Assembly: GCF_000165425.1 (NCBI RefSeq)
Contig: NW_001799012.1
Coordinates: forward strand, 169,690-233,689
Reading direction: 5' to 3'
Length of the DNA: 64,000 nt
Origin: Paramecium tetraurelia
Lineage: Eukaryota > Ciliophora > Oligohymenophorea > Peniculida > Parameciidae
The notes below the pieces were generated by a model. The model made no database searches. It had not been told where the DNA came from and saw only the letters and a program-made list of their open reading frames with translations. Shown piece after piece: positions 24,384 through 36,607 of this stretch; position 1 is the stretch's first letter, and each line of letters starts with the position of its first letter. The translations under genes and the position numbers were made by a program.

Positions 24384-24913
24384 TAAATTATTAACGGATG
24401 AAAATTATTATTAAAATTTAATTAGCATTTTGATGTTATAAATATATCACTCTAATTATTGAACAACTCACTTATCAGTAAGAATATTTAATCGAAATAA
24501 CTTTATCGACTTTGATTACAATTTGCATCTCAATTGTAATTTAAAATTTCTTATTAACTGTAATGTTAGTAAATATGTATTTCAATGAAGATTAAATATC
24601 ATTTTATACAAACAAATTGTTTTATTGAACAACTGTTTAAAATCTACTACATGAACGTTATTAATTTACAAAAACCATATAAATACTAACTTTAATTTTT
24701 TTTAAACAATCAATGCTTCAGTGTCTTGCTAACATTTTTCAGTTGAATATTTTAGAAGAAATTCGAAATCGAATATAAATATTTAGATCAACGAAATTTA
24801 ATTATTTACTTCAAATTGTTTAAATTGGTTGATATATAAGTAAGTTTTCTTATTATCATATTATTTAAATAACTAAAATTAAACAGAACTGCTGTTCGCC
24901 TTTTAATGATAAA

Positions 24914-24981
24914 TTATTATTAGAACTGGAATATATTTTTTATCTAGGAAATTCTTAAAATGTTCCAGTTATAATAATAAT
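24914..24981. repeat. Inverted repeat 1
   Basis: The 21-base arm beginning at 24914 (TTATTATTAGAACTGGAATAT) pairs with the arm ending at 24980 (ATGTTCCAGTTATAATAATAA) with two mismatches; the loop is about 26 nt. Long enough to fold as RNA or extrude as DNA. Could be a terminator-like element, a small RNA precursor or the relic of a mobile element. Confidence 0.6.
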
Positions 24982-25015
24982 ATATAAATTCTTTTATTCT
25001 GAAAATACATAAGGC

Positions 25016-25082
25016 AGTAAAAGTGTATAATTGATAATGAGGATAGACATATCATTTTATCCCCATTCAATACACTTTTAGT
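25016..25082. repeat. Inverted repeat 2
   Basis: Left arm from 25016 contains AGTAAAAGTGTAT, and ends near 25045 with GAGGATA; right arm 25058-25082 runs from TATCCCCATTCAAT to ACACTTTTAGT. The outer 12 bases pair almost perfectly, and the inner parts pair with small bulges. It lies 35 bp from inverted repeat 1. Confidence 0.55.
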
Positions 25083-25539
25083 ATGTATACATGTTGATAT
25101 CATTCATATATTCAAAAGAAAAGATCATTTTATTATATTGAACAGTTTTAATTACAATATTTTAAAAATTTATTCCATGTATTTATAATACAATTGGCTT
25201 ATAAAGCAATAAATAGATCATAATTTTAATTAAAAATGCTTCAAAAATGTCAAACTATCCATGGTGGATTCCGAAAATTCAGGATCATTGAATTAAAATT
25301 AGAAATAATTTAATATACTTATAAAGTCCCTGTAATTCTCAAGCTTTCTTCTATTCTCAATAATTTTTATTTTATGATTAATTTATTTCATAGACTGGGA
25401 GTGGAAAACCTGAAATTACTTCAATAAACAAAAATTTAAGAAATATGATAACCAGTTTATTGTTAGTTTACAAAGCCTTATGGTGTATATAAATTCATAC
25501 TTTATCTTGAATTTTTGTATATATAAATAAATTAATCAA

Positions 25540-25788
25540 ATGCAAAAGCCTTAAGAAAATCAAAGCATAGAGCAGCAAATATATATCAAATCTAGGCTGA
25601 TTCAAAATCTCTAAAACTACCTAGTGGACGATGAAAAAAAGAAGGAGAGTTTAATCAAAAGAAATCCCCAGTACACCAATTTATTCCTTAAAGAGCAATA
25701 AAAACTAAAAATACATGGTCACTAAAACAAGCCGCTTGATTCCTTAGCTGCATTTATACAAAAATTAGATAAAAAATTGAATATCTGA
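25540..25788 (+). CDS. Small hypothetical protein, 82 residues
   Basis: Intronless frame, ATG 25540 to TGA 25786-25788. The protein is hydrophilic and mostly helical (SIEQQIYIKSRLIQNLQ, DDEKKKESLIKRNPQY, DSLAAFIQKLDKK). Base composition over the ORF is clearly less AT-rich than the surrounding DNA, which supports coding. No known motif. It is isolated in a gene-poor stretch, with hairpins upstream and the helicase relic downstream. Confidence 0.55.
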
Positions 25789-26100
25789 TTACTATATATA
25801 GTATATTCTCACTTAAAATTTTATAAATATTTAAAAAGAACAAAGTTCTCATATAAATTAATAATTTTATATATAAGTTAGATTTTCATAAATTGCCGGT
25901 AGATGATTCGACCTAGTCAATTTAAATGCTCTTGAAAAAAATTACAAGGTTAAGTACGGGTACACGCTCACCATTATACTTTGTAAAGGAGGTTATCCAA
26001 AAGGATATTATAATATAATATTATTTAAAATTCATTAAATTTCTTCATTAGTTATTTATTAAATATACTAGTATTCCATTTGGATAAACTCTGTTAAACC

Positions 26101-26128
26101 ATCTTAAATAGCTAAATCTATTTAAGAT
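26101..26128. repeat. Perfect 11-bp inverted repeat
   Basis: ATCTTAAATAG at 26101-26111 pairs exactly with CTATTTAAGAT at 26118-26128 across a 6-nt loop. Lies just beyond the 3' end of the helicase relic. It may be a chance AT-rich palindrome or a fold-back transcript end. Confidence 0.6.
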
Positions 26129-26249
26129 ACAACTAACAAAATGTTTATGCAAAAGTTACATCTCAAATTATTTTGAAATAATTATTTGGGTTCTTAGCTT
26201 CCTTGTCTCCAAATATTCAAGTTTATTTAATTTAGAATAAATATTGTTA

Positions 26250-27140
26250 TTATGGAATCTCCAATTTTAGATATTTTACCTAAGTCTTAGGATTTCAAAA
26301 TATGTATTAACTATCATGTGCTTTCGATATTGCGACATTTGCTATTTTGTATTTCATTGACCTTTCATGATATAATCATAAAATCATTTTCCTATCCTTA
26401 AAATGTGTCAATGCTCTCAATTTCAGTAGAATCTGAGGTTTGAAGGTTAAATTTATAAAGATTGTCTTTTATTAATTTGGTCTAAGCTCGATAGAGAGTA
26501 AAAATGGAAATTTGTTTTTCATTTTAGTCCTTATAATAATAATCTAAAAAATAACAATCAAAATAGGAGCAACTGTAAATCAAGTATTCATTGAAGAATC
26601 AATTTATGTTGTTGAATTTGATATCTCTTTGAATAATCCAAAATATTAAATTATTAGAAGTATTCAATATTGTTTTATAAAATTTTAAGAGGATATGATT
26701 TTACTTAATGATTTTGAATCATTTACCTAATCATCATAGAAAAATTGAGAAGTGACAGAGACATATTTATCCTCCATATGTTATTTAAGCAATAAACACG
26801 TCCCAGAATTTAAAAAAGACCAAGTCGAATCTTCTTTAATATTTTCTGTGATTCCAATCCATCAAAACCATTGATGTCTGCTGATTTTTGTAACATGCTG
26901 ATGTCCTTTATCAAATATTTATTTAATTTTGTATTGCTTTTAAGATATTTGTCTGTAAGATATAAATTTCAAACTTCCAGGTTGATATAATTGAGGATTT
27001 TGGAATAACCACTTCAAATATTTAGATTACCCAAATTGAAGCAGTGCTTTAAGTTCAATTAGAGAATTGGAGGGAGAGAATATGGAATTCAAAACGATGA
27101 AAGTTATTAAGGTAAATTCATCTAAATTATATTACATTTT
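26250..27140 (-). pseudogene. Decayed SF1 (UPF1/Sen1-like) helicase relic
   Basis: Minus-strand pieces keep the order of an SF1 helicase C-terminal half: SQFFYDDQVNDSKSL near 26715-26745 (like the FY.G.L segment after motif IV), FTLYRAQTKLIKDNLY near 26460-26500 (PYRAQ segment), IESIDTFQGQENDFMIIS near 26375-26425 (motif V, usual form VD.FQG.E.D.I..S) and NVAISKAHDSQYIF near 26300-26345 (motif VI region, usual form NVA..RA). The pieces are in different frames separated by TGA and frame changes, and the motif VI arginine is replaced by lysine. Upstream pieces to 27140 (LIELKALLQFGQSKYLKW) look coding but are unassigned. The Walker A part was not found. A gene that is no longer functional. Confidence 0.6.
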
Positions 27141-27617
27141 GTATTTCTTATCATCATATTTAACAACAAATTGGAAGTTTAAGAGATCTATGACTTTTGT
27201 ATTGCATTTAGAAATAAATTAAGAGTTTATATTTATTAGTTATGAGACCTAAAATTTAAACATTCTCCTTTCATTTATTATTTAATAATCATCTTTCATT
27301 TATGAATTTGATTCAAATTGAGTTACAGCATAGATAAATAAATGACATCCTTTTATTGCAATCTGAGATGTCTATTCTTTTATTCTAATTCTTATTGCTA
27401 AATTAATTTCTTAAGTAAAGTGATTGATTTAGGATTATACAAACTGATAATATTAAGCAAGGGACTTAAGATTATGGGATAGCTTACGTTAACTGTTTAT
27501 TCAATTTTTAGTTGTTCTTCCTTCATTTGCTTAGATGTGTTTTAGCTTATTTTTTTGATGAGTCTGTAACCAAAAATAGCAGATCAACATAAATTAAAAA
27601 ATAAAATAACTTTATAC

Positions 27618-30600
27618 TCAATCTTCATTATATTATTTTCGGCATTGTCTCAAGAAAACCTATTCCAGATTCGCCTATTTAATAGAAAATGATGCAATCA
27701 AATCTTCTTAACATAAATTTTTCAGAATCCTAATTGTGGTAGGGACATCATAATCATTCCCCAATTTTATGACTATCAATAATCCTTCTTTTTGATGTTT
27801 TGGGAAAGCCAAGATTATTTAATCTAGAGCATCTTTATTTTTAGCTCGAATGGTTAGTAAGATCCCACTACCATATTATTCAATTAATTAGGCAGTGCTC
27901 TATTAAGGAAAGGGCTATGATCCATTGATGATGAAGCCTATGCTATCACTTAAATACTGAGCCTCATCCATATCATGAGTAGTCAGAATGATAGAACTAT
28001 TTCGTTTTTGCACATGGGCTTAGATCATGTTTTAGAGATTTCTTCTTGAAATAGGATCAAGACCATTGGATGGCTCGTCAAGAATGATTATACCACTATC
28101 TCCAATGAGACTAATCGCCAAAGCAACCTTCCTCTTCTGACCCCCAGACATATTCACTATTTTACCCTTGATGGATAGGATCCTTAAGATCTATGAAACT
28201 TCATTTTTCACATTCCTAATACTCCCTTTAATCTTGGCATATAAATGCAGGATTTCCTCTGCTGTCAGATCTTCCCATAGACCTTCTGATTGTTGACAAG
28301 ATGAAATAATTGTATTTTCGTTGTACATAATGCTACCCCAATTAGACTTGAGACAGTCAGTGATTAATTGAATGAGTGTGGTTTTGCCAGCTCCATTAGG
28401 ACCGAGCAGTGTCAATATCTTTTAGGGAAACAATTACAGATCGATTTACTTCAATACTTGTTTATTTTGATTATATCCAAATTGAATGTTTTGAATCAAC
28501 AACTTATTGTTCCTGTCCTATAAATCCTATCTATTTTCAAATAAAACAAAGTGTTTTTCTAAGGTTTAATAGATGAACATGTAAAAGATGAATTAGGCTA
28601 TAAAATATACGGAATAATCTTGGCTAATATCCCTCAATGCCAAGTTCAAGGCATAGAGAGGGAACATGTAAGTAAATACTTCCCTAAGTTGATTTTGAAG
28701 TTGAAGATCTATCATTGAAGGTAGGAGATAGCCAAATAAAAAGTTAATAACAGGGAATATCTTGATAGCACTTTGATTAGAACTGAACATGAAGGATGCT
28801 GCGTATGAGAATGAAATCACTGATAATCCGAATAGGCCTAGGATAATCAACAACTATTCTGAACTAAGGAGCATCTCAACTTGGAGTGATAGAGCGTAGA
28901 TGAATGTAATTACAATCAATATAATAAGGTAATCTCCAAGGAATGTGCCAAAAATGTATGTAAATTGGGACATCCTCATTTGTTTTAATTGTTGTCTAAT
29001 TTTGAGTTCTCTTTCAAGGATGGGTGTATTTATGAATATCGATGAATTAAGGCTGAATGATTGTGATATAAAAATAGAGACAAATACTTAAATCTAGGTT
29101 TCGCCTTACAATAAATGATATCCAAAAAGATAAGCAAGTAACAAGATAAGCATGGGCAAGATCAACATCAATTACAACGTGAAGTTCCTTTTGAGAACAT
29201 AATACTTCTTTTAGAGCAAGGCAGAAATTTGAAGTAATTACTTGGTTTTGATATCATGGGTAGATTTTATTGGGAATGAGTACTCCTTGATTATTTTATC
29301 ATCCTCCAAGTGGTCTTTGTTTAATTTTAGATAGGCTGCTTCTAAGGTGTTCTAAACTAGCTAGATTTTAATATTTTAGGTTTTGCTCAATTCATACACT
29401 TTCTCTACAATTGAAAACAGTTGATTTTAATTGAGTATGTATTTAATGTTGTCATATTCAAGTTAGGATCCACTTGAACATTCCAATTCGTAAAACAATT
29501 GTTTAATTTGTGATTGCTATTCTGAGGATTGAATGTTCCCAAAAGTCAAAGTGAATCCTACTTCCAATTCCTTTTTGATGTTTTCAGGAGATCCATAAAT
29601 TTTGATTTAACCTTGTTTCATGATGGCAATACGATCAGCCAATTCCTCAGCTTCATCTAAGAAATGAGTAGTCAAAATAAGAGTCTTATTGATTTGTTTG
29701 ATATCCTTCAATATCTACCAGATTTGTCTTCTGGACTCAGGATCAATGCTAGCAGTGGGTTCATCAAGAAATATAATTTAAGAGCCCCCCACCAAAGCCA
29801 AGGCAATTTGTAACTTGCGTTTATTCCCACCACTCAATTCATGTGTCTTGTAATTGGAGTACTGTTATAATTGCATCAGATTCAACCACCTCTCAATTTC
29901 AGAAGAGGAATCTGTGCCTCTCATCATACATTAATATTGCAATGATTCATAGACAGTCAGTTGATCATACAGTAAGTTCTCTTAAGGACAGAAACCAATT
30001 AGTTTTTGAATTTCATCTCTTTTCTTTTCAAAGGTCTTACCAAAATATAATATCTTGCCGCTAGTTTTCTCAAGCAATCCTGTCAGTATGTTAAGAGTAG
30101 TAGTTTTGCCAGCTCCATTCTATCCCAAAATACAAAGGATTTATTGAGAGTAGATCTTGAGATTCAAATTGTCAACTGCCACCACATCTCCATATTACTT
30201 AAACAATTTCACAATTTCAACCGATGTAAAGGCTAATCCCTCCTCATCATATTATCTTCTCATCTTTATATATTCTACATAGTACCTCCATTTGATCCTC
30301 CAATTAGACATAATCTGTTTTACTCCTTCTTGTCCAAAAGCATCTCCCTGCCTTCATGCATTATTCTTCCAAAAAATTAAACAAAAAATAATAGGCTACT
30401 AGATGTACTGATAAACTCAGAATACAATAACTAGTGACACTCTCTACATTGCTGCCATTAAGCTTATTCATCAGGTAAAATGAAATGATTGATTATGGAC
30501 AAATGTACACTAAGTATTCCATTTAATATAAAGGTGCAAAGTAGAATGTAGATAGGATTGTCTAAAAGAAGGATCCGAATTCCCCAGCCAATTGGGAGTT

Positions 30601-31088
30601 GCTGAAGAAAGTAGACAACAACAAGGTCTGTCCAACTTATGCCAAAATAAATAACATAAAGCAAAACACTATTTCAAGTGATTGTTGGAAATTCATTTTA
30701 TACAGCAAAGTTAAGGGTATCATCAAGCCTATGATTACACTTTTAATTATATATGTAATAAACCAAGCTATCCTATAATTTTGCAACTTCATGCCCATAA
30801 TCTAATTTCAAGAATTACACATACTTTATATAGATCTCTGTATTTATTCGTCTTCTCATGAACATATTCTACTAACAACTGTCTGCATAAGCCAACAAAG
30901 GAAGAGGGAATGTAAACAGGCACCATGATAGTCAGAAACGATTTCCCTGTTCCTTAATCACCTTCCTGCACCATCAACAACACGAACACTGTTATTGAGG
31001 GGATGAAGAGCTCTTTGCCAAATTCTTTCATGTTGGTCATCTTCAGGTTTTTCCACAATATGGCCCATATTTAATTGTTAAAATGCAT
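27618..31088 (-). CDS. ABCA-type ABC transporter, full length with short extracellular loops
   Basis: 1,141 residues, introns 30802-30824 and 30264-30285. Order is TMD1-NBD1-TMD2-NBD2. NBD1 has Walker [11 protein letters not shown], signature LSGGNKRK, Walker [18 protein letters not shown] and a [12 protein letters not shown]-loop. NBD2 has [35 protein letters not shown] and [11 protein letters not shown]. Both sites look intact for ATP hydrolysis (the D-loop of NBD1 reads SID instead of GLD). Unlike animal ABCA proteins there is no long extracellular loop after the first helix. ABCA transporters move lipids across membranes; the substrate here is unknown. Its start lies 28 bp below the stop of the preceding same-strand gene. 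Confidence 0.95.
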
Positions 31089-31116
31089 TATTGATGATAA
31101 TAGTTATATATATTAA

Positions 31117-33577
31117 TCATTTGATGTTTACTATGGAACTAATAGAAATTAAATTATTACACATACCTGATGATATGATTGTTCATGGTCAAATCGAATG
31201 TCTCAGAATTCACATTTCTAGTCTTCCCAAGTAGATAGACTCCTTTCTACAAATTGTTTATGCTCTCAATCACCTTTCCTTTCCCTAAAAACACAATAAA
31301 CAAAGTGAAAATACTTTCTACATTATCTATAATTTCAATTATTGGTTCCAAATGAGTAGGCGGTATCCCTAACACAGTCACATCTACACAAAATGATTTT
31401 TCACTCGAATCTACTTGCACTTACTTCCATTCCTCCTCTGTATATTGATGATCCAAATAATCTCTCCTTAATTTCTCGTAGTAATTGCAATACAGTTCAG
31501 GAATATACACATCATAGAAGTCCCTTTCCTCTCCTTCCTTGGCCAATATGATAGGATCATTCTAAATCACAGGCTGTTTCCCCAAGAGTGTCTTAAATAT
31601 CTTAGAATCGTTCTCTTTGATATTTTCAATAATTGCCTTGGGATCCTTTGCTGTAATTGCCGTCCAATAGCAATCATCAAAGCGAAATTGAGCAAACTGG
31701 TTAAGCTTCTTAATTTCCCCTTGTTTACAAGCGTGTTCAAATTGGGACTAGAAGAGTAAAGTGACTATGGTTTTCTTGCTAAACTAATTGAGACCATTCA
31801 CTTTCTCTTTCAATTATTCGATAAAACAATGGATCACATTAGAAAATATAAAGACGATATCCTTCCCATTCTAATTCTCTTGGGGCTAAGCATCAATCTT
31901 TTACCATCCAACCTATTTTGCACTTAAATCACAATTGTAGATCTTCAAGTTGCAATTATAGTCATCACACAACTCATCCAACATCTCTTGATCTCCCTAT
32001 TCCAATCGCTTAACATTTTTGATTCCCAATATAATCTAACAATTCATATAATGATCCAAGAAATCAATAATCTACGCTATATCATTCTTATCGTTACTAT
32101 TTAAGAGTTCGATAATGAACTTCAATTGATTTTATTCACTATAATCTGGTTGAATGACATAAGGAAAACAGTAATTAGTTGAACAATATGCATCAAAATC
32201 TGACTAGAATTGTCCTTCATCAAAATTGTTTAGAAAGAGGTACAACTTGGATTTCTCCTTATAATTGAAGAACTCCACAACTATCTTATCCTACAAAGTC
32301 TCAATCTTGTGATTTTTGATAATCTTCAACTATTTCATATCCTACTGTTCCTCTTCTTCAGAGGACTGAGGGTCTAGCTATTGGAGGAGTTCTTGTTTCT
32401 CAATCTGCTATTTGATTGGCAAGATCACTTTAGAATCACTATTTTGATTATTCTTGAAAGGCAAGATCTCTTAGGAATCCACCTACTCTATTATACTGAT
32501 GTCTTGCTGTATCAATTGACTGTCGATCTGTTTATCAACTTCACTATGATAATAACTATTAGTAAATCTAGATAATTGGTTATTCTCCTCATTCATCTAC
32601 TTTTATCTACAATAATGCCATAATGCTATCTCTGTAAATACGAAATCATTTTTCTATAGGTTATGCGTAATCCTCTTCAAGATCTCTGTTCCAAAACATT
32701 AATCCAATCGATTGCCGATTTCTTCTATTTCCTCCATCTTCACTATTTTACAATCGATCCCATTTAATATATTGCTTTGCTCCTTTGATATCTAAAATAG
32801 AATCTTGTTCTTCAGATGATTCTCCAATGTTGACATTGCTTCCTAACATCCTAAATCAGATGATCCTTAAATCACCAACATAACATAACTCTGGTAATCT
32901 TTCAATGTAAATGACACTTTGAAGTACTCCTCCATTCTCCTTATGTCAAATATCAAAAATATTTGAATTGCTTGCACATCGTTCATCTTCATTGAATAAA
33001 ACTTTTTATAAACATTTCTCACTGCCAAATCCCGAGCCCTGTAACTATAGTATGCTGTATTTTGAGGCGTAATCCCTTAATCGATATTGTTACGAATATT
33101 GTCAACCAAGTAATTTATGCTCTCAATCAACTAAGTTTTTTTGCTAGAAGGCAAGAAAATGATCACATAATTTAAGGGATATTGTCTTGAAAATTGACCC
33201 ATATACCCGAATTTTTCATTCAACTCTTGCTTAATTAGCATGAATTGCTTCTTAGTGAATATGATCAACCCATTATGCTCCTTTCGAATCGACTCATACT
33301 TCTGATTGGATAACAAATCCATGTATGGCCCATAATTCTCGTCAGGATTATTTGATTGCATCAATAAATCATACATAAACTCACGCTTAGCCTTACTCAT
33401 TGCATTCTAGACTGCACACTAAACCCTATGCTAATCGGTCCCTTCTAAAAATGCCTTGCTCCCTCTGAATTTCACAAATGTATCATATTTTCTCTTTAAA
33501 TCAATGAAGAATCTGAGATGGTACATCCACATAATATGCTCAGCATCTAGATCTAATTCAATTTCGAAGCCCTTCAT
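31117..33577 (-). CDS. Large protein of unknown function, 810 residues
   Basis: One 28-nt intron near the 3' end (31139-31166). The remaining exon is open for more than 2.4 kb, so it is clearly coding. Mixed alpha/beta globular segments (YPLNYVIIFLPSS, YQSYVMLVIQGSSDLG, NCQIILGIKNVKRLEQ, KDIVFIFSNVIHCFIEQ) alternate with a polar middle stretch rich in Q and S (about residues 290-350). No catalytic motif, transmembrane helix or repeat was recognised. The segments with a V..I.G pattern could be KH-like folds, but this is speculative. Its ATG overlaps or closely follows the end of the larger gene upstream, and the ABCA gene follows at 28 bp. Confidence 0.75.
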
Positions 33578-36447
33578 TTAATATATAAATTATCATTTTA
33601 TTTTTATATTTTCCTGATAATATTTATATTATCACTTTTTCTGGAAATAACCTCTACAATAATATAAATAGCAATCAAATACCTAGGAAGGATTTTGTTT
33701 TTTTAAATCAATTCCTTTAAGCTCAATTTATCCTTCTCATTACGAATCCAGAGGGTGATAAATCTCCCAACGTGCTAATCAATTAGTTTCGGTACAACTA
33801 TAGTCATAAGCTATTTTATTTTACATTTAAAATCCGATTCAAATAACAAGTTCTCAATATTATCAGGATCGCTGGGATTTAATTCTCTATCGCCCAACTC
33901 AATGGTTGCTTCATAATACATTGATAAATTCTAATTAGCTTAATATTCTTCTATATTCATTTAAATATCAATTATATCATTAAGTAATTCAGTATTAAAC
34001 GCCTCCATCATACTGTAACAATACAGCTTTGAAGCTTCACAATGCTGATCATTCCTAATCTCCTTCATCCATTGATTCTTATTGTCCTGCCTCTTCTTTT
34101 GCACCTTAGCCTTAATATATACTGAATTCATCCTCCTAAATTCTACTTTCGCCTTCTCAAGCAGTTCTTCTATATCTTCGATCTACACAAAATAGAAGGC
34201 CATCTTGAAGTAATCCTTAAATTTTCTCAATTAACATGCCTCCAAACTTGGAAATTCTGTTTCTAAATATTTTAATTAATCCTCAGATATGATAATTACC
34301 TTCGTATTGTTTGCGCCTATTGAGATTGAAGAGTTCTCATTTAGAGACTATTTATTCATGTATTCATCAAACCTCCCCTTCAAGAATTGATGATGGCGAT
34401 AGGAGTAATTGCTGACCTTTATTGCCACTTGCTAGCCATCATCAATCTACTGCAACTCTCTAAACTATTTTTCATTCAAAAATTCCGATAACTCCGTTTT
34501 CGTTAGGAAATATTCTACTTTGCAGTTCTGTTTCAAAATATCAATTAAATCCTGTGCCTGAGTTGAGTATTAGGTTACATAATGCATCTACTACAAAAAA
34601 TAGTTATGGAAAATTTATTTGATTTGATTGATCTCATCTTATTATTTACATTTAATATTCATTTTTATACAGTCAGCAGAAAACTCTAACGTAATTTCAT
34701 GTTGCAAATCATAATATATATTTTGGAACTCCTCAAAGGAATTCTGTAATTCTTAGAAGTTAAATTTCTTACCATTTTATAGAATACTCTGAGTATAAAT
34801 TATCTAATATTACATTAGTTCTATTTTAATCACTTAGCATCTTATTGTCTTATTTAAATCTTCTACTTGTAACAGTTAAGAAGTATTCTCTTATTCTTAA
34901 GATAAGGTATATTAGTATATAAAACTATTTTGAAGATTCTAAGATACTGATAAATGATCAAAATTCATAGAGATATCCTCATTTTGATTTATATATTTTT
35001 GTTGTTTTTCCTTCTATTACTTCTTGTTGTACTTTATATTTTTGGGCATTTGAGGAATATCCTGTATATTCTGATGTTTCCTATAAAATTTTAATTGTTA
35101 ATCCTATTAATTATTTGAATCTTCATTCTTTACAGTTTCCTCCCTATAATTATAATTGCTACTTTGTTAGTATGAGCTTTGTTAATATGAGCTTTGTTAT
35201 TATGAGTTTTTTTTTTATGAGAGTTATTACTACTCAAACTAGGTTTAATCATAAAACTGAAACGGATTCTTCTAGCACTTTTATTGTTTCATCGATGGAA
35301 ATCCTTTTTTTTGATTATTTTTATTTGGAATTGGCTTATTTGAACTCTCATTGTAATAGAATTATGAATGAAACCTAATGTCCTTATCTGCTCTAAGATT
35401 GTTCTTTGGTTTTCTGAGCGTTTAATTAATTATATCTGTTATTTCACCTTCCAGATACTGATCGGCGCAAACAAATATTTAATCGGAGCCTAAATCAATC
35501 CAATAAATATATACTGTATCTCTGAATCAACACTCTATTCAAATTTATACTAAATTATTTATCCAATCTCTTCGATTCAATAAACACCTCCTCAGATGAA
35601 TATATCTAAACTCTTGATGAAGTTGAAACTTAATCATCTATGGTTTTTTCCAAATACAGGAGATCATTAGAACTCAACTTCATCTCCAAATTAGCTATAG
35701 GCCAGAACCTCTTGTTTGCCAGATGATTCTCCAGGATCCTGAATCCATCGTCAATAGAAGGCAAATTATTTGCATTGATAACCAAGAAAAATTGATTTGA
35801 TGTTTGAGCAAGCTCTATAATTAGTTACAACTTATTCATGATTTCTTAGACATCCAAATTGAGATAGATGGATATTGCTTCCAAGGCTGTAATGTTATAT
35901 TGTTAATGGAATTTGAATTTGTCTTTCAAACTCTGCTAGTTATATAAATAACCAGTCTTTTAGAAGATCCATTCTTAAATTTAGAGCATATTTGTTCTTG
36001 GGAACCAAGTTATAAAAAAATGCCTTGGTAGATCAGGACCACTAGGTTGATATCCTAATTTATTCATGTAAGAAATCTATTTATTGAGGGAGGATTTTGA
36101 ATAAATCCAGAACCCTGGGTTACTTTTGCATAACTCTCGATATTGGTCCTATTAAAATAATTAATGGAAAGCCTGGATCTCATTGTCATTCCGAAATTCC
36201 TCAACCTGCATTATGAAATCTTCATCAACCAGTTGATAAATTCTTTAAGCGGCATTCTCACACTAAATTGCATCACCTTAGTAACATAGAAACAAATACC
36301 TTCCAAAATAATCAAGTTTTAAGAGTAGAAGAACCTGATTCTATTCTCTTGGGCGATCCTCTCCAAAAACCCTAAATGATGAATCCATATTGTTTCCAAT
36401 GATTCTAATTCAATCACCTTCTCTACATTTGACTTTTTAAAATTCAT
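33574..36447 (-). CDS. Large protein of unknown function with Q/N-rich centre, 941 residues
   Basis: Introns 36263-36285 and 35490-35514. The N-terminal 300 residues are globular (FWIYSKSSLNKQISYMNKLG, YNITALEAISIYLNLDVQEI). The centre (about residues 400-530) is low complexity, rich in Q, N and S with three copies of QQSSY-type repeats. The C-terminal 400 residues return to a globular composition (LSLKELIQKNKILPRYLIA near the end). No domain is recognised. The natural TGA at 33574-33576 overlaps the next ATG by one base pair each way (ATGA). A 38-nt intron (GTTATT...CAG) would instead end it at TGA 33593-33595, removing the overlap; I cannot choose. Confidence 0.7.
35162..35206. repeat. Three 15-bp tandem repeats inside the Q/N-rich coding region
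   Basis: Units of the form CTTTGTTARTATGAG at 35162-35176, 35177-35191 and 35192-35206 differ by one base each. On the coding strand they give the SSYQQ repeat unit of the unknown protein. Such in-frame repeats vary easily in copy number. Confidence 0.8.
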
Positions 36448-36607
36448 TAAAATAAATATAATGAAAACACTTAAACAAATCGGTAAGCTCGTTTGATTGA
36501 TTACTAAAGAGTGTTAAGATGCACTCCTCGCAATTATTTATACATACAAGAATGATCATCTATCAACATTATTTATTATACAGAATGTCATATATTATTA
36601 TTATATA

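Larger units (their letters stand above)
24384..25539. other. AT-rich gap holding two hairpins
   Basis: About 1.15 kb between the coiled-coil gene start and the small ORF at 25540. No coding pattern was found. The stretch 24914-25085 contains two consecutive imperfect inverted repeats, listed separately. The rest is low-complexity A/T sequence. Confidence 0.5.
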
